From assembly GCA_014799675.1 (NCBI GenBank), contig JAAVHM010000027.1:1-6782 (forward strand): a stretch of DNA of 6,782 nucleotides. The letters are read 5' to 3'. Positions 1 to 5,251 of this stretch are shown here, piece by piece. The notes beneath the pieces are model-generated. The model searched no databases. It was given only the letters and a program-made list of their open reading frames with translations, and was not told where the DNA came from. Every line of letters starts with the position of its first letter. Within the stretch, counting starts at the first letter, position 1. This DNA comes from Ruminococcus sp. Its GTDB lineage: Bacteria > Bacillota > Clostridia > Oscillospirales > Ruminococcaceae. The position numbers and the translations under genes were made by a program.

Positions 1-566
1 CTCGACCGTCTGACCGCATAGCTCTGGAACAATTCGCCTGTCTGATAAAGTATCATTACCGCCGCGCCCTCGGGATATTCGCCTATGAAAAACGCTCCCA
101 GCGTTGCAATTGTCATAAGAAAGCACTCGTCAAAGGGACGGAATTTTGCAATGTTTTTCGCCGCAGTTATCAAAACGTCCAGACCCGATATCATGTACGC
201 AACAAGGAAGATCCACAGTCCGTACTGCGTTTCCTTGAAGAAAAATCCCACCGCAAAAACTACCGCCGAGACGATTATTTTTATAAGCTCCGTCTTTAAG
301 TCGCCGCTGTCCTCCTCATCTTCATGAGCCTCCGATACAGCGTTTTCGAGAAGCTGGACCTCAACGTCAGGCTCCATGTCGGAGACGATCTTCGTCACCT
401 CTTTAAGCACAGCGTCCTCACTTTCGGAAGCAACAGACAGGGAAAGCTTCTTCGCCATAAAATTCATGTTCGCCTCTTTTACAAAAGCTATCTTTGCCGC
501 CGCCGTGCGTATTTCTTCGGCACAGTGGGGGCAGTCAAGATTTTTCAAATATAAAACCATTTCCAT
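1..566 (-). CDS. Heavy-metal P1B-type ATPase, N-terminal part (cut by left window edge)
   Basis: Only the first 188 residues are in the window. Residues 8-70 resemble a heavy-metal-associated (HMA) domain with the metal-binding motif L-D-C-P-H-C (C12, C15). A short acidic, His-containing linker follows (about 79-89). Hydrophobic segments lie at about 93-110 and 115-132, and another begins near 149. The stretch around residues 146-188 (FLMTIATLGAF, then GEYPEGAAVM and YQTGELFQ) is characteristic of Cd/Zn/Pb-exporting CadA/ZntA-type ATPases. The phosphorylation DKTGT and the CPC/CPx motif would lie beyond the edge and cannot be seen. The expected role is ATP-driven efflux of Zn(II), Cd(II) or Pb(II) across the cytoplasmic membrane. 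The ATG at 566 is chosen because AAAGGAG lies 7 nt upstream; a second ATG at 560 is less well spaced. It is the third gene after an ArsR-type sensor and a methyltransferase, which fits a metal-inducible efflux operon. The family call is firm; the exact metal is inferred. Confidence 0.93.
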   Translation of the reverse strand, partial: MEMVLYLKNLDCPHCAEEIRTAAAKIAFVKEANMNFMAKKLSLSVASESEDAVLKEVTKIVSDMEPDVEVQLLENAVSEAHEDEEDSGDLKTELIKIIVSAVVFAVGFFFKETQYGLWIFLVAYMISGLDVLITAAKNIAKFRPFDECFLMTIATLGAFFIGEYPEGAAVMILYQTGELFQSYAVRRS

Positions 567-572
567 AATAAT

Positions 573-581
573 TCTCCTTTA
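573..581 (-). promoter_or_regulatory. Ribosome binding site of the P-type ATPase, overlapping the upstream stop codon
   Basis: On the minus strand the methyltransferase stop codon TAA is the first part of TAAAGGAG, so terminating and initiating ribosomes share the same bases. The spacing to the ATG at 566 is 7 nt and decides that start over the ATG at 560. This arrangement suggests translational coupling between the two genes. Confidence 0.8.
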
Positions 582-1178
582 CTTGCTTACTTTTATCACG
601 CCGAAAGCCACAGGGACAAGCCCGCTTATTTTCGTAACTTTCACACGTCCGCAGCCGCAGTCGTTAAGCATTTTTTCGTAGCTTTCCATAGTGTAGCAGG
701 CAAAAGCCCTGTACCCCAAAAGCGTGTATATTTTTATTAACGGGTTGCTGTTTTTCGCCATAAATGTGGGTACTATCACCCTGCCGCCCTGTTTTGTAAC
801 ACGGCATAATTCACGAACGGCTTTCTCTGGTTCTTCAAGCAAATGCAGGACGTTCCCCGCTATTGCAATGTCGTATGTATTATCCTCGTCGGGAAGAGAA
901 AAAATATCCCGCTCTTCAAATGAAATATTTTTTATTCCCTTTTTTGCGGACTTTTTCCTTGCCCTTTCAAGCATTTGCAGGGACATATCCGTGCATAAAA
1001 CGTGTCCCGCCTTTTCCGCCGCCGCAACAGAAAGCTCTCCTGTTCCCGCCGCGCAGTCAAGGACGTTCGCTCCCTCGGGGACAATTTTCTTTATCCCCGC
1101 CAGCATAGCCTTGTATGCTCCGGAATCAAAGCTTTCCGCAAAATCGTAAATTCCTGCTATTCTATCCCAGAATGTCAT
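579..1178 (-). CDS. Class I SAM-dependent methyltransferase (UbiE/Methyltransf_11-like)
   Basis: A 199-residue protein with the Rossmann methyltransferase fold. Motif I (VLDCAAGTGELS, residues 39-50) is the glycine-rich SAM loop. D64 in the CTDMS stretch is the likely acidic residue binding the ribose hydroxyls. D91-I92 in the ERDI segment is the usual adenine-contacting position. Motif III-like GGRVIVP lies at 131-137. Its length is normal for small soluble enzymes of this superfamily, and no signal peptide or membrane span is apparent. The substrate cannot be read from the sequence. Cysteines occur at 42, 62, 125, 161, 174 and 176, with a C-G-C-G cluster at 174-177, but the arrangement does not let me call it an arsenite methyltransferase. 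The start at 1178 has GGAGG 8 nt upstream. It lies between the metal sensor gene (15-bp gap) and the P-type ATPase (12-bp gap) and is surely co-transcribed with them, so a role in metal or metalloid handling is plausible but inferred. Confidence 0.92.
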   Translation of the reverse strand: MTFWDRIAGIYDFAESFDSGAYKAMLAGIKKIVPEGANVLDCAAGTGELSVAAAEKAGHVLCTDMSLQMLERARKKSAKKGIKNISFEERDIFSLPDEDNTYDIAIAGNVLHLLEEPEKAVRELCRVTKQGGRVIVPTFMAKNSNPLIKIYTLLGYRAFACYTMESYEKMLNDCGCGRVKVTKISGLVPVAFGVIKVSK

Positions 1179-1193
1179 TTTAAAAACCTCCGC

Positions 1194-1559
1194 TTACTCC
1201 ATAATATGCTCGAAAGCCTGATTGAAAATAGTCTGAATGTGGTCGTCCGCAAGTGAGTAGTATACCGTTTTTCCGTCCCTGCGGTACTTTACGAGACGCG
1301 CCTGTTTAAGCACTCTCAGCTGGTGAGAAATTGCCGACTGTGTCATATCCAGAACCTGCGCTATGTCGCACACGCACATTTCGCTTTCAAACAAAGCGCA
1401 CAATATCCTTACCCTTGTGGAATCTCCGAACACCTTAAAAAGCTCCGCAACGTCGTACAAAAGCTCAATGTCGGGAAGCTTTTCCGAAACGGCTTTCACC
1501 ACCTCGGGATCAACGGTTTCCGTACTTGCTTCCTGAACGGTCTCCTTTATATTTTCCAT
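1194..1559 (-). CDS. ArsR/SmtB-family metal-sensing transcriptional repressor
   Basis: A 121-residue winged-helix repressor. The ELFKVFGDSTRVRIL segment begins the DNA-binding domain. The recognition helix lies around MTQSAISHQLRVLKQA (residues 72-87), followed by the wing YRRDGKTVYYSL. The C-terminal helix carries D105, H107, H118 and E121, spaced exactly like the SmtB/CzrA alpha-5 ligands (D-x-H-x10-H-x2-E), the inter-subunit site used for Zn(II) or Co(II). A C-V-C motif (C62, C64) matches the alpha-3 cysteines of CadC, but there is no N-terminal cysteine to complete a CadC-type alpha-3N site. The protein is therefore predicted to repress the operon and be released by zinc or cadmium. The frame can be extended to a GTG at 1568. 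The ATG at 1559 is preferred because GAGG sits 8 nt upstream and the GTG falls inside that ribosome binding site. It is the first gene of the metal operon, with an operator directly upstream. Confidence 0.95.
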   Translation of the reverse strand: MENIKETVQEASTETVDPEVVKAVSEKLPDIELLYDVAELFKVFGDSTRVRILCALFESEMCVCDIAQVLDMTQSAISHQLRVLKQARLVKYRRDGKTVYYSLADDHIQTIFNQAFEHIME

Positions 1560-1581
1560 AATATTCACCTCTTCATTTTAT

Positions 1582-1603
1582 CATCTGAATAACTGTTCAT
1601 ATG
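1582..1603 (-). promoter_or_regulatory. Predicted ArsR/SmtB-type operator (10-2-10 imperfect inverted repeat)
   Basis: On the minus strand the half-sites are CATATGAACA and TATTCAGATG around a GT spacer; 8 of 10 positions are symmetric. From memory, the core ATGAACAGTTATTCAGAT is the same as the core of the SmtB operator upstream of cyanobacterial smtA, and the 12-2-12 layout is general for zinc-sensing members of the family. It begins just after the -10 box and covers the expected transcription start of the sensor gene, a position suited to repression. Binding is predicted, not shown. Confidence 0.8.
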
Positions 1604-1604
1604 T

Positions 1605-1610
1605 ATTATA
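1605..1610 (-). promoter_or_regulatory. Predicted -10 box of the metal operon promoter
   Basis: A perfect TATAAT lies on the minus strand, 45 bp upstream of the sensor ATG and immediately upstream of the operator. No good -35 hexamer is found at 16-18 bp spacing: the best candidate at 17 bp is TATTAA (1628-1633). The promoter may therefore be weak, or depend on the AT-rich DNA upstream. Confidence 0.6.
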
Positions 1611-1698
1611 ATTCATTTGAGCAGATATTAATACATACATTTGGTAAATATATTATGTATTTTATATGAATGTTAAAGCTTCCAATGGCAAAATCAAT

Positions 1699-1733
1699 AA
1701 TAAAAACCGTCCGCAAAAATAATTGCAGACGGT
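1699..1733 (-). terminator. Rho-independent terminator after the pseudouridine synthase gene
   Basis: On the minus strand, ACCGTCTGCA (1733-1724) pairs with TGCGGACGGT (1715-1706) over ten base pairs including one G-U wobble. The loop is 8 nt and the tract TTTTTATTATT follows. The stem starts one base after the stop codon. The other strand has no T tract, so it acts on minus-strand transcription only. It separates this unit from the metal operon downstream. Confidence 0.88.
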
Positions 1734-1734
1734 A

Positions 1735-2643
1735 TTAAATTTCCGCATCAAAAATTTTGATCATGTCGTCGGGAAGCTTGCTTGTCAGAAAAATTTCTCC
1801 CCCAAACGGGGAAACAAATCTCATCTCACAGCAGTGGAGAGCCTGCCTGCCGCAGTAAGCAAGACTGCCGCCGTAAAAATCGTCCCCCGCCAAAGGATAC
1901 CCCAGCGAGGAAAAATGTACCCTTATCTGGTGAGTGCGCCCTGTTTCGAGAGATATCCGCAGGAGCGCAAAGCTGCCGTTTTCCTTTTCAACAGTGTAAT
2001 TTGTAACAGCGCGCTGACCGTCCGCCATGACCTTGCGGGTTATAACCGAGTCCGCCGCCCTGCCTATGGGGGCTTCTATCCTGTAGCCCTCTGACCTTTC
2101 GTACCATTTTATAAGAGGGTTTCCCACAGGCTTTGGTATTGGGACGCCCTCCGTCACAGCGGCGTATATTTTAGAAATATTCCCTGTCAGGGCGTTTGCG
2201 GCGTATGCGCTTTTTGCCGCAGCGCAAAGCCCCGAGGTGTCCTTGTCAAGCCTGTTAAGAGGTCGGAATGTAAGTGTCGGGAACATTGCCGCAAAGCAGT
2301 TGCCGAGAGTGTCCCCGCGGTGCTTGTGGGAGGGGTGAACAGGCATTCCCGCGGGCTTGTCAAAAACGATAACGCCCTCGTCCTCGTAGACAATGGGGAC
2401 TGTCAGTATGCCGTTAGGTTCAAGCAGGCTTTCGTCAATATTTTTTATGGAAACAACGTCCCCCGCATGAATAACGTCCACAGTCCTGACATGACCTCCG
2501 TTAAGAGTAATGCCGTCGGGGACGCGTTTGAGCTTTGCCGTAAGCCGCCTTGATACCCCGCTGTGCTTTAAAAAATCACCGCAGGTCTTTCCGTCCCAGT
2601 CGTGGGGGACGCTAAATTCTGTTTGCCGCAAGCCGCCGTTCAT
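1735..2643 (-). CDS. RluA-family RNA pseudouridine synthase
   Basis: A 302-residue enzyme predicted to isomerise specific uridines in rRNA or tRNA to pseudouridine in the cytoplasm. The family signature RLDKDTSG is at residues 131-138, with D133 as the catalytic aspartate. The residue before it is N130 rather than the more common histidine. KPAGMPVHP (96-104) and TGRTHQIRVHF (234-244) are the other conserved blocks of the RluA/RluD fold. Residues about 15-68 look like an S4-type RNA-binding domain (SRRLTAKLKR, then GDVVSI). The length is usual for RluD-like paralogues in Firmicutes. The target nucleotide cannot be deduced. The start at 2643 lies 32 bp inside the upstream membrane-protein gene. 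An AAAGGAG lies 13 nt upstream, longer than ideal, so initiation may depend on translation of the upstream gene. A terminator follows directly. Confidence 0.95.
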   Translation of the reverse strand: MNGGLRQTEFSVPHDWDGKTCGDFLKHSGVSRRLTAKLKRVPDGITLNGGHVRTVDVIHAGDVVSIKNIDESLLEPNGILTVPIVYEDEGVIVFDKPAGMPVHPSHKHRGDTLGNCFAAMFPTLTFRPLNRLDKDTSGLCAAAKSAYAANALTGNISKIYAAVTEGVPIPKPVGNPLIKWYERSEGYRIEAPIGRAADSVITRKVMADGQRAVTNYTVEKENGSFALLRISLETGRTHQIRVHFSSLGYPLAGDDFYGGSLAYCGRQALHCCEMRFVSPFGGEIFLTSKLPDDMIKIFDAEI

Positions 2644-3436
2644 TGTCCGCGCTTATCTCCTTTTTATCGTCTTGTTCGATAATTTCGTTTATTGCCGCAG
2701 TATAAACCATTTGAGAGTACGGCAAAATAAATACCATGGGAAATATCAGTATACAAGGCAGAAGCCACCCTGCCATTGAGCACATTGTATCAACAATATA
2801 CCGCGAATTGTTTTTCATGATACGCTTGCTTTTGGCAATTATCTCCTTTGGGGAGGAATTGGGTTCAAGCGCGTAAAGATAAGGCACGGGAGCGTATTTC
2901 AAGCCAAGAATAACAAAAAGGCAGAAGCCTATCGCCGCAAGCAGAAGCATAAGCACAGCGGAGGCTGTGTACAAAAAGCTGTCCCGTCCCATTATAATGC
3001 CCGTCTCGTTTACTATGTAAAATTCCGCAGCCACAGCCCCGAATATCAAAATAAATGCAGGAAGCCGCCTTAGCGTCAGCATACTGTTGAGTTTAAGCAC
3101 CTGAAGCATTTTTTTAAGGGAAGCATAGCAGCTGAACATACTTCTGGCAAAAACCGCGTTGCCCCGTACCTGCTGTATCCTGTACCACCGAATGCCGTAT
3201 GTAAAGGGAGCAACAGCGATCCAAAGTCCTGCCGCAAGCAGGGCGGTTATTGAAACAGCAAGCCACACGGGAAAATCAGAGCTGCTGAATCTAACAAGAT
3301 AATCGTAAGCCAGCATGACCGCAAAAGCCACCACCAGCAGCTCCCCCGAAATTATGAAAAACACCGCGCAGCTTTCTCCCCAGCAGCACATAAGCCTTTC
3401 AAGGACGTGCTTTTTCAGTTCCTTTTGTTTTTTCAT
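2612..3436 (-). CDS. Multi-pass membrane protein of unknown function, possibly DUF975-like
   Basis: A 274-residue protein with a basic N-terminus (MKKQKELKKH) and about five hydrophobic spans near residues 22-45, 56-80, 125-147, 155-179 and 218-240. The tail (about 252-274) is charged and cytosolic-looking. The segment around 181-210 (APVPYLYALEPNSSPKEII, then KSKRIMKNN) and the following GWLLP and PYSQMVYTAAI blocks recall the DUF975 family of Firmicutes membrane proteins. I recognise this only by resemblance. No catalytic motif, transporter signature or signal peptide cleavage site is evident. The start at 3436 follows a GGTGG-type ribosome binding site. Its 3' end overlaps the pseudouridine synthase start by 32 bp, implying one transcript, although a shared function is not obvious. 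Upstream lies an AT-rich repeat element, and I see no convincing promoter there. Confidence 0.85.
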   Translation of the reverse strand: MKKQKELKKHVLERLMCCWGESCAVFFIISGELLVVAFAVMLAYDYLVRFSSSDFPVWLAVSITALLAAGLWIAVAPFTYGIRWYRIQQVRGNAVFARSMFSCYASLKKMLQVLKLNSMLTLRRLPAFILIFGAVAAEFYIVNETGIIMGRDSFLYTASAVLMLLLAAIGFCLFVILGLKYAPVPYLYALEPNSSPKEIIAKSKRIMKNNSRYIVDTMCSMAGWLLPCILIFPMVFILPYSQMVYTAAINEIIEQDDKKEISADNERRLAANRI

Positions 3437-3452
3437 TTAACCACCACGAATC

Positions 3453-3580
3453 AATTAATAATTAACAATTAATAATGAATAATGACCGTGTTTCTGCAAT
3501 TAATAATTTTTCCGATAAATAAATTAAAGATCAGTCAGCGAAGCCGACACCGAAATTATTAATTATTCATTATTAATTAA
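3453..3580. repeat. AT-rich element with nested inverted repeats (MITE-like)
   Basis: A 17-nt arm at 3467-3483 (AATTAATAATGAATAAT) is repeated perfectly in inverse orientation at 3562-3578. A second pair, 12 nt long, occurs at 3498-3509 and 3553-3564 and shares part of the right arm, so two alternative foldings compete. The centre (3534-3548) carries a small GC-rich hairpin with stem GTCAGC/GCCGAC and a GAA loop. No open reading frame is present. Short AT-rich repeats of this kind are scattered through many Clostridia genomes; whether this one is mobile is inference. Confidence 0.6.
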
Positions 3581-3588
3581 GCAAACTG

Positions 3589-4200
3589 TCAGTCGGGTAT
3601 TTTCCCTAAAATCTCAAAGGTGTTTCCGTTCTGCCACATCATTGCGCTGACTAAAATTTCGTAACCCTCTCCCGGGTCGCAGGCAAATTCCATAGGCTTC
3701 ATTTTCGGCAAGCCGAAGCAGGACATCATATTCATTAAAATTCCCGAGTGAGTGACAGCTCCCGCGTGAGTTATGCCCTCCTTCATCATGTCCAGTATCA
3801 TAAGGTTAAGGGCGGAATAGCACCGCAGCATCATGTTCCGCAGACTTTCGCCGTTGGGGGGAGGATTGTCCAGTCCCCCTTTAAGCCATTTTTTGTAGCT
3901 GTCCAGCTCGATAAGGTCCTCCACGGCAAGGTTCTCAAACACGCCGAAGTCCATTTCACGGAGGTCGTCCACAACAACAAGCTCACGGTCGGGAAACAGT
4001 ATCTCCGCCGACTGGACGGCTCTTTCCAGAGGGCTTGTATAAACCCTCTGCACCTTTGGGTACTCGTGGGTCTCATATTTTTCCTGCAAAGCCTCCCTGC
4101 CGTTTTCCGAAAGGGGGAGGTCTGTCTTGCCTATATAAATTCCGTTTTCGTTGGCGTCGGTAATGCCGTGGCGGAGTATGCTTAGTCTGTAGCCCTTCAT
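3589..4200 (-). CDS. Histidine phosphatase superfamily protein (phosphoglycerate mutase-like)
   Basis: A 203-residue soluble protein of the two-histidine phosphatase superfamily, which transfers phosphate through a phosphohistidine. The signature LRHGITDAN places R10, the nucleophile H11 and G12 at the N-terminus. R60 in TSPLERAVQSAE is the second phosphate-binding arginine. E82 in REMDFGVFE is the likely acid, and H151 in VTHSG is the second catalytic histidine. The full set is intact, so the enzyme should be active. The NPPPNGESL block (112-120) resembles the corresponding loop of CobC-type alpha-ribazole phosphatases and small broad-specificity phosphatases. No cobalamin genes are nearby, so I do not assign that role. 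The start at 4200 has AAAGGAA about 9 nt upstream and its own promoter. It is divergent from the Xre regulator gene, so regulation by that protein is possible. Confidence 0.93.
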   Translation of the reverse strand: MKGYRLSILRHGITDANENGIYIGKTDLPLSENGREALQEKYETHEYPKVQRVYTSPLERAVQSAEILFPDRELVVVDDLREMDFGVFENLAVEDLIELDSYKKWLKGGLDNPPPNGESLRNMMLRCYSALNLMILDMMKEGITHAGAVTHSGILMNMMSCFGLPKMKPMEFACDPGEGYEILVSAMMWQNGNTFEILGKIPD

Positions 4201-4234
4201 TTATAAATTTCCTTTCTGTTAATAAATTTTGAGC

Positions 4235-4263
4235 AAATTATTTCAAAACGCTCTGAATGACAA
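4235..4263 (-). promoter_or_regulatory. Predicted sigma-A promoter of the histidine phosphatase gene
   Basis: On the minus strand the -35 box TTGTCA (4263-4258) and the -10 box TAATTT (4240-4235) are separated by 17 bp. The start codon is 35 bp downstream of the -10 box. The match is good for the -35 and moderate for the -10. Confidence 0.6.
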
Positions 4264-4326
4264 TTTTTGTATACTATTTCACAAAAAAACACCGAAACAT
4301 TTATCGACTTTTTTTGCCGAAAGCTA

Positions 4327-4355
4327 TTTACAAATTGTACGTAATATTGTATAAT
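4327..4355 (+). promoter_or_regulatory. Predicted sigma-A promoter of the Xre-type regulator gene
   Basis: TTTACA (4327-4332) and a perfect TATAAT (4350-4355) are separated by 17 bp, placing transcription start near 4362 and leaving a leader of about 42 nt. The -35 box overlaps the first copy of a repeated near-palindrome, and the second copy lies just after the start site, as expected for autoregulation. Confidence 0.75.
4329..4339. promoter_or_regulatory. Putative operator copy 1 (TACAA-A-TTGTA)
   Basis: An 11-bp near-palindrome with 5-bp arms around a central A, overlapping the -35 box. The 10-mer ACAAATTGTA within it recurs exactly at 4371-4380, so chance is unlikely. The upstream regulator itself is the obvious candidate ligand; this is inferred from position. 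Confidence 0.55.
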
Positions 4356-4370
4356 TTACTGTATGTAGAA

Positions 4371-4380
4371 ACAAATTGTA
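4371..4380. promoter_or_regulatory. Putative operator copy 2 (ACAAATTGTA)
   Basis: An exact repeat of the 10-mer at 4330-4339, in the same orientation, centred 41 bp downstream (about four helical turns) and roughly 10-20 nt after the predicted transcription start. Proteins bound at both copies would sit on the same DNA face with the -10 box between them. Confidence 0.55.
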
Positions 4381-4390
4381 GAACTAATTT

Positions 4391-4396
4391 AGGAGG
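4391..4396 (+). promoter_or_regulatory. Ribosome binding site fixing the regulator start at 4404
   Basis: AGGAGG lies 7 nt before the ATG at 4404. The in-frame GTG at 4401 is only 4 nt away, and the frame stays open upstream to an ATG at 4257 that has no ribosome binding site and precedes the promoter. The 4404 start is therefore chosen. Confidence 0.85.
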
Positions 4397-4403
4397 TGAC
4401 GTG

Positions 4404-5111
4404 ATGAATTCGGACTTTCCAAGAGTTATAACCCTGCTAAGGAAAGAACGCGGCATCAGTCAGAAAAACGCAGCAGCAGATCTGGGTATCTCGCAAGCCC
4501 TGCTCTCCCACTACGAAAAGGGTATAAGAGAGTGCGGTCTCGATTTCCTTGTGAAAACTGCGAATTATTACAACGTTTCCTGCGATTATCTTTTGGGGCG
4601 TTCCCCCGAGCCTGCGGGAAAAACCATTCAGTATGACGACATACCCGACTTCGACCCGAATAACAAAGAGAAAATTTCGGCTGGCGGAGTAATGGCGTCT
4701 TTCAACAAAAAGCTTGTAATAAACGCATTGTCGGTGCTGTTTTCACTTGTCCAGAAAACAGGCAGCAATACTGTCCTGAAAGAGGTATCAACATATCTCA
4801 TGCTTGCGGTTTACAAAATGTTCCGTGTGGTCTATTCGGCAAACCCCAAGAACGATCCAAACTTTTTCACAGTTCCCGAGGTTATCGCGGTGGGAAGCTC
4901 CTCGGCAGCCATGGCTGTATGCGAGGCGAACGCTTCCGCGGCGGCAAAGGGCGTCCAGATAAACGGCGGAGACGCCGCAAAGGAGACCCCCGATACGCTT
5001 ATTACCGCAAATTCTCTTTCCGAGGAATATTCGGGCTCGGCATCTTCCCTGCTTAACGTTATCAAAAACAGCGAGGCAAGAATGCACATTATAAATAATT
5101 CGGATAAGTAA
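4404..5111 (+). CDS. Xre/Cro-type HTH transcriptional regulator with unrecognised C-terminal region
   Basis: A 235-residue protein. Residues 8-63 form a five-helix Cro/C1-type HTH. The GISQKNAAADLGISQALLSH segment contains the two DNA-contacting helices. LVKTANYYNVSCDYLLGRS is the usual closing part of the domain in small Firmicutes repressors. A proline- and acid-rich linker follows (about 67-90). Then come a helical, rather hydrophobic segment (about 100-146) and a region rich in Ala, Ser, Gly and Asn (about 160-222). I cannot assign residues 90-235 to a known family; they could mediate oligomerisation or ligand sensing. There is no phosphoacceptor, protease or metal motif. It is the only plus-strand gene, divergent from the histidine phosphatase gene, with its own promoter, two matching putative operators and a strong terminator. 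Autoregulation is likely by position; other targets are unknown. Confidence 0.93.
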   Translation: MNSDFPRVITLLRKERGISQKNAAADLGISQALLSHYEKGIRECGLDFLVKTANYYNVSCDYLLGRSPEPAGKTIQYDDIPDFDPNNKEKISAGGVMASFNKKLVINALSVLFSLVQKTGSNTVLKEVSTYLMLAVYKMFRVVYSANPKNDPNFFTVPEVIAVGSSSAAMAVCEANASAAAKGVQINGGDAAKETPDTLITANSLSEEYSGSASSLLNVIKNSEARMHIINNSDK

Positions 5112-5123
5112 CAATTCCAAACT

Positions 5124-5153
5124 GTCCCTGCCGCATTACGGCAGGGGCTTTTT
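5124..5153 (+). terminator. Rho-independent terminator of the Xre-type regulator gene
   Basis: CCCTGCCG (5126-5133) and CGGCAGGG (5139-5146) form a perfect 8-bp stem around the loop CATTA. A G-U and a G-C pair extend it to 5124-5148, and CTTTTTG follows. It begins 12 bp after the stop codon. On the opposite strand no T tract follows, so it should not stop transcription of the convergent dehydrogenase gene. Confidence 0.93.
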
Positions 5154-5169
5154 GTATGTTATTTTTTTC

Positions 5170-5245
5170 TGTAGGGCAGGGGCTTGCTCCTGCCTATGGA
5201 ATATATAATTACGGTGTATAGGCGGGAGCAAGCCCCCGCCCTACA
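5170..5245. repeat. Palindromic repeat with 28-bp arms between convergent genes
   Basis: Arms at 5170-5197 and 5218-5245 are inverted copies matching at 26 of 28 positions, separated by a 20-bp AT-rich centre. The arms are GC-rich and begin TGTAGGGC. The element fills the gap between the regulator terminator and the dehydrogenase stop codon. Neither flank on the exit side carries a proper T tract, so it is not a classical terminator. The form suits a small non-autonomous mobile or REP-like element. Confidence 0.75.
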
Positions 5246-5251
5246 ATAGGC

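Noticed and set aside
579..1178. Naming the methyltransferase as an arsenite methyltransferase (ArsM)
   Set aside because: The protein is shorter than usual ArsM and its cysteine arrangement does not reproduce the known arsenite-binding set convincingly.
1560..1568. GTG start at 1568 adding three residues to the metal sensor
   Set aside because: The GTG overlaps the GAGG ribosome binding site that serves the ATG at 1559.
85..1592. Several plus-strand open frames opposite the metal operon
   Set aside because: They are complementary shadows of the three minus-strand genes, lack good ribosome binding sites and give no protein-like motifs.
1723..2779. Plus-strand frames and a second minus frame over the pseudouridine synthase
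   Set aside because: The RluA motifs occupy one minus frame across the whole stretch; the others show no motif or ribosome binding site.
4257..4403. Upstream extension of the Xre regulator frame to an ATG at 4257
   Set aside because: It lies before the promoter, lacks a ribosome binding site, and translates to low-complexity residues; the AGGAGG-preceded ATG at 4404 is the start.
4788..5120. Minus-strand frames opposite the Xre regulator
   Set aside because: No ribosome binding site or recognisable motif; the plus-strand gene has promoter, ribosome binding site and terminator.
3453..5245. Possible CRISPR array from the intergenic repeats
   Set aside because: The repeats are single inverted pairs without regular spacing or spacers, and no cas gene is present.
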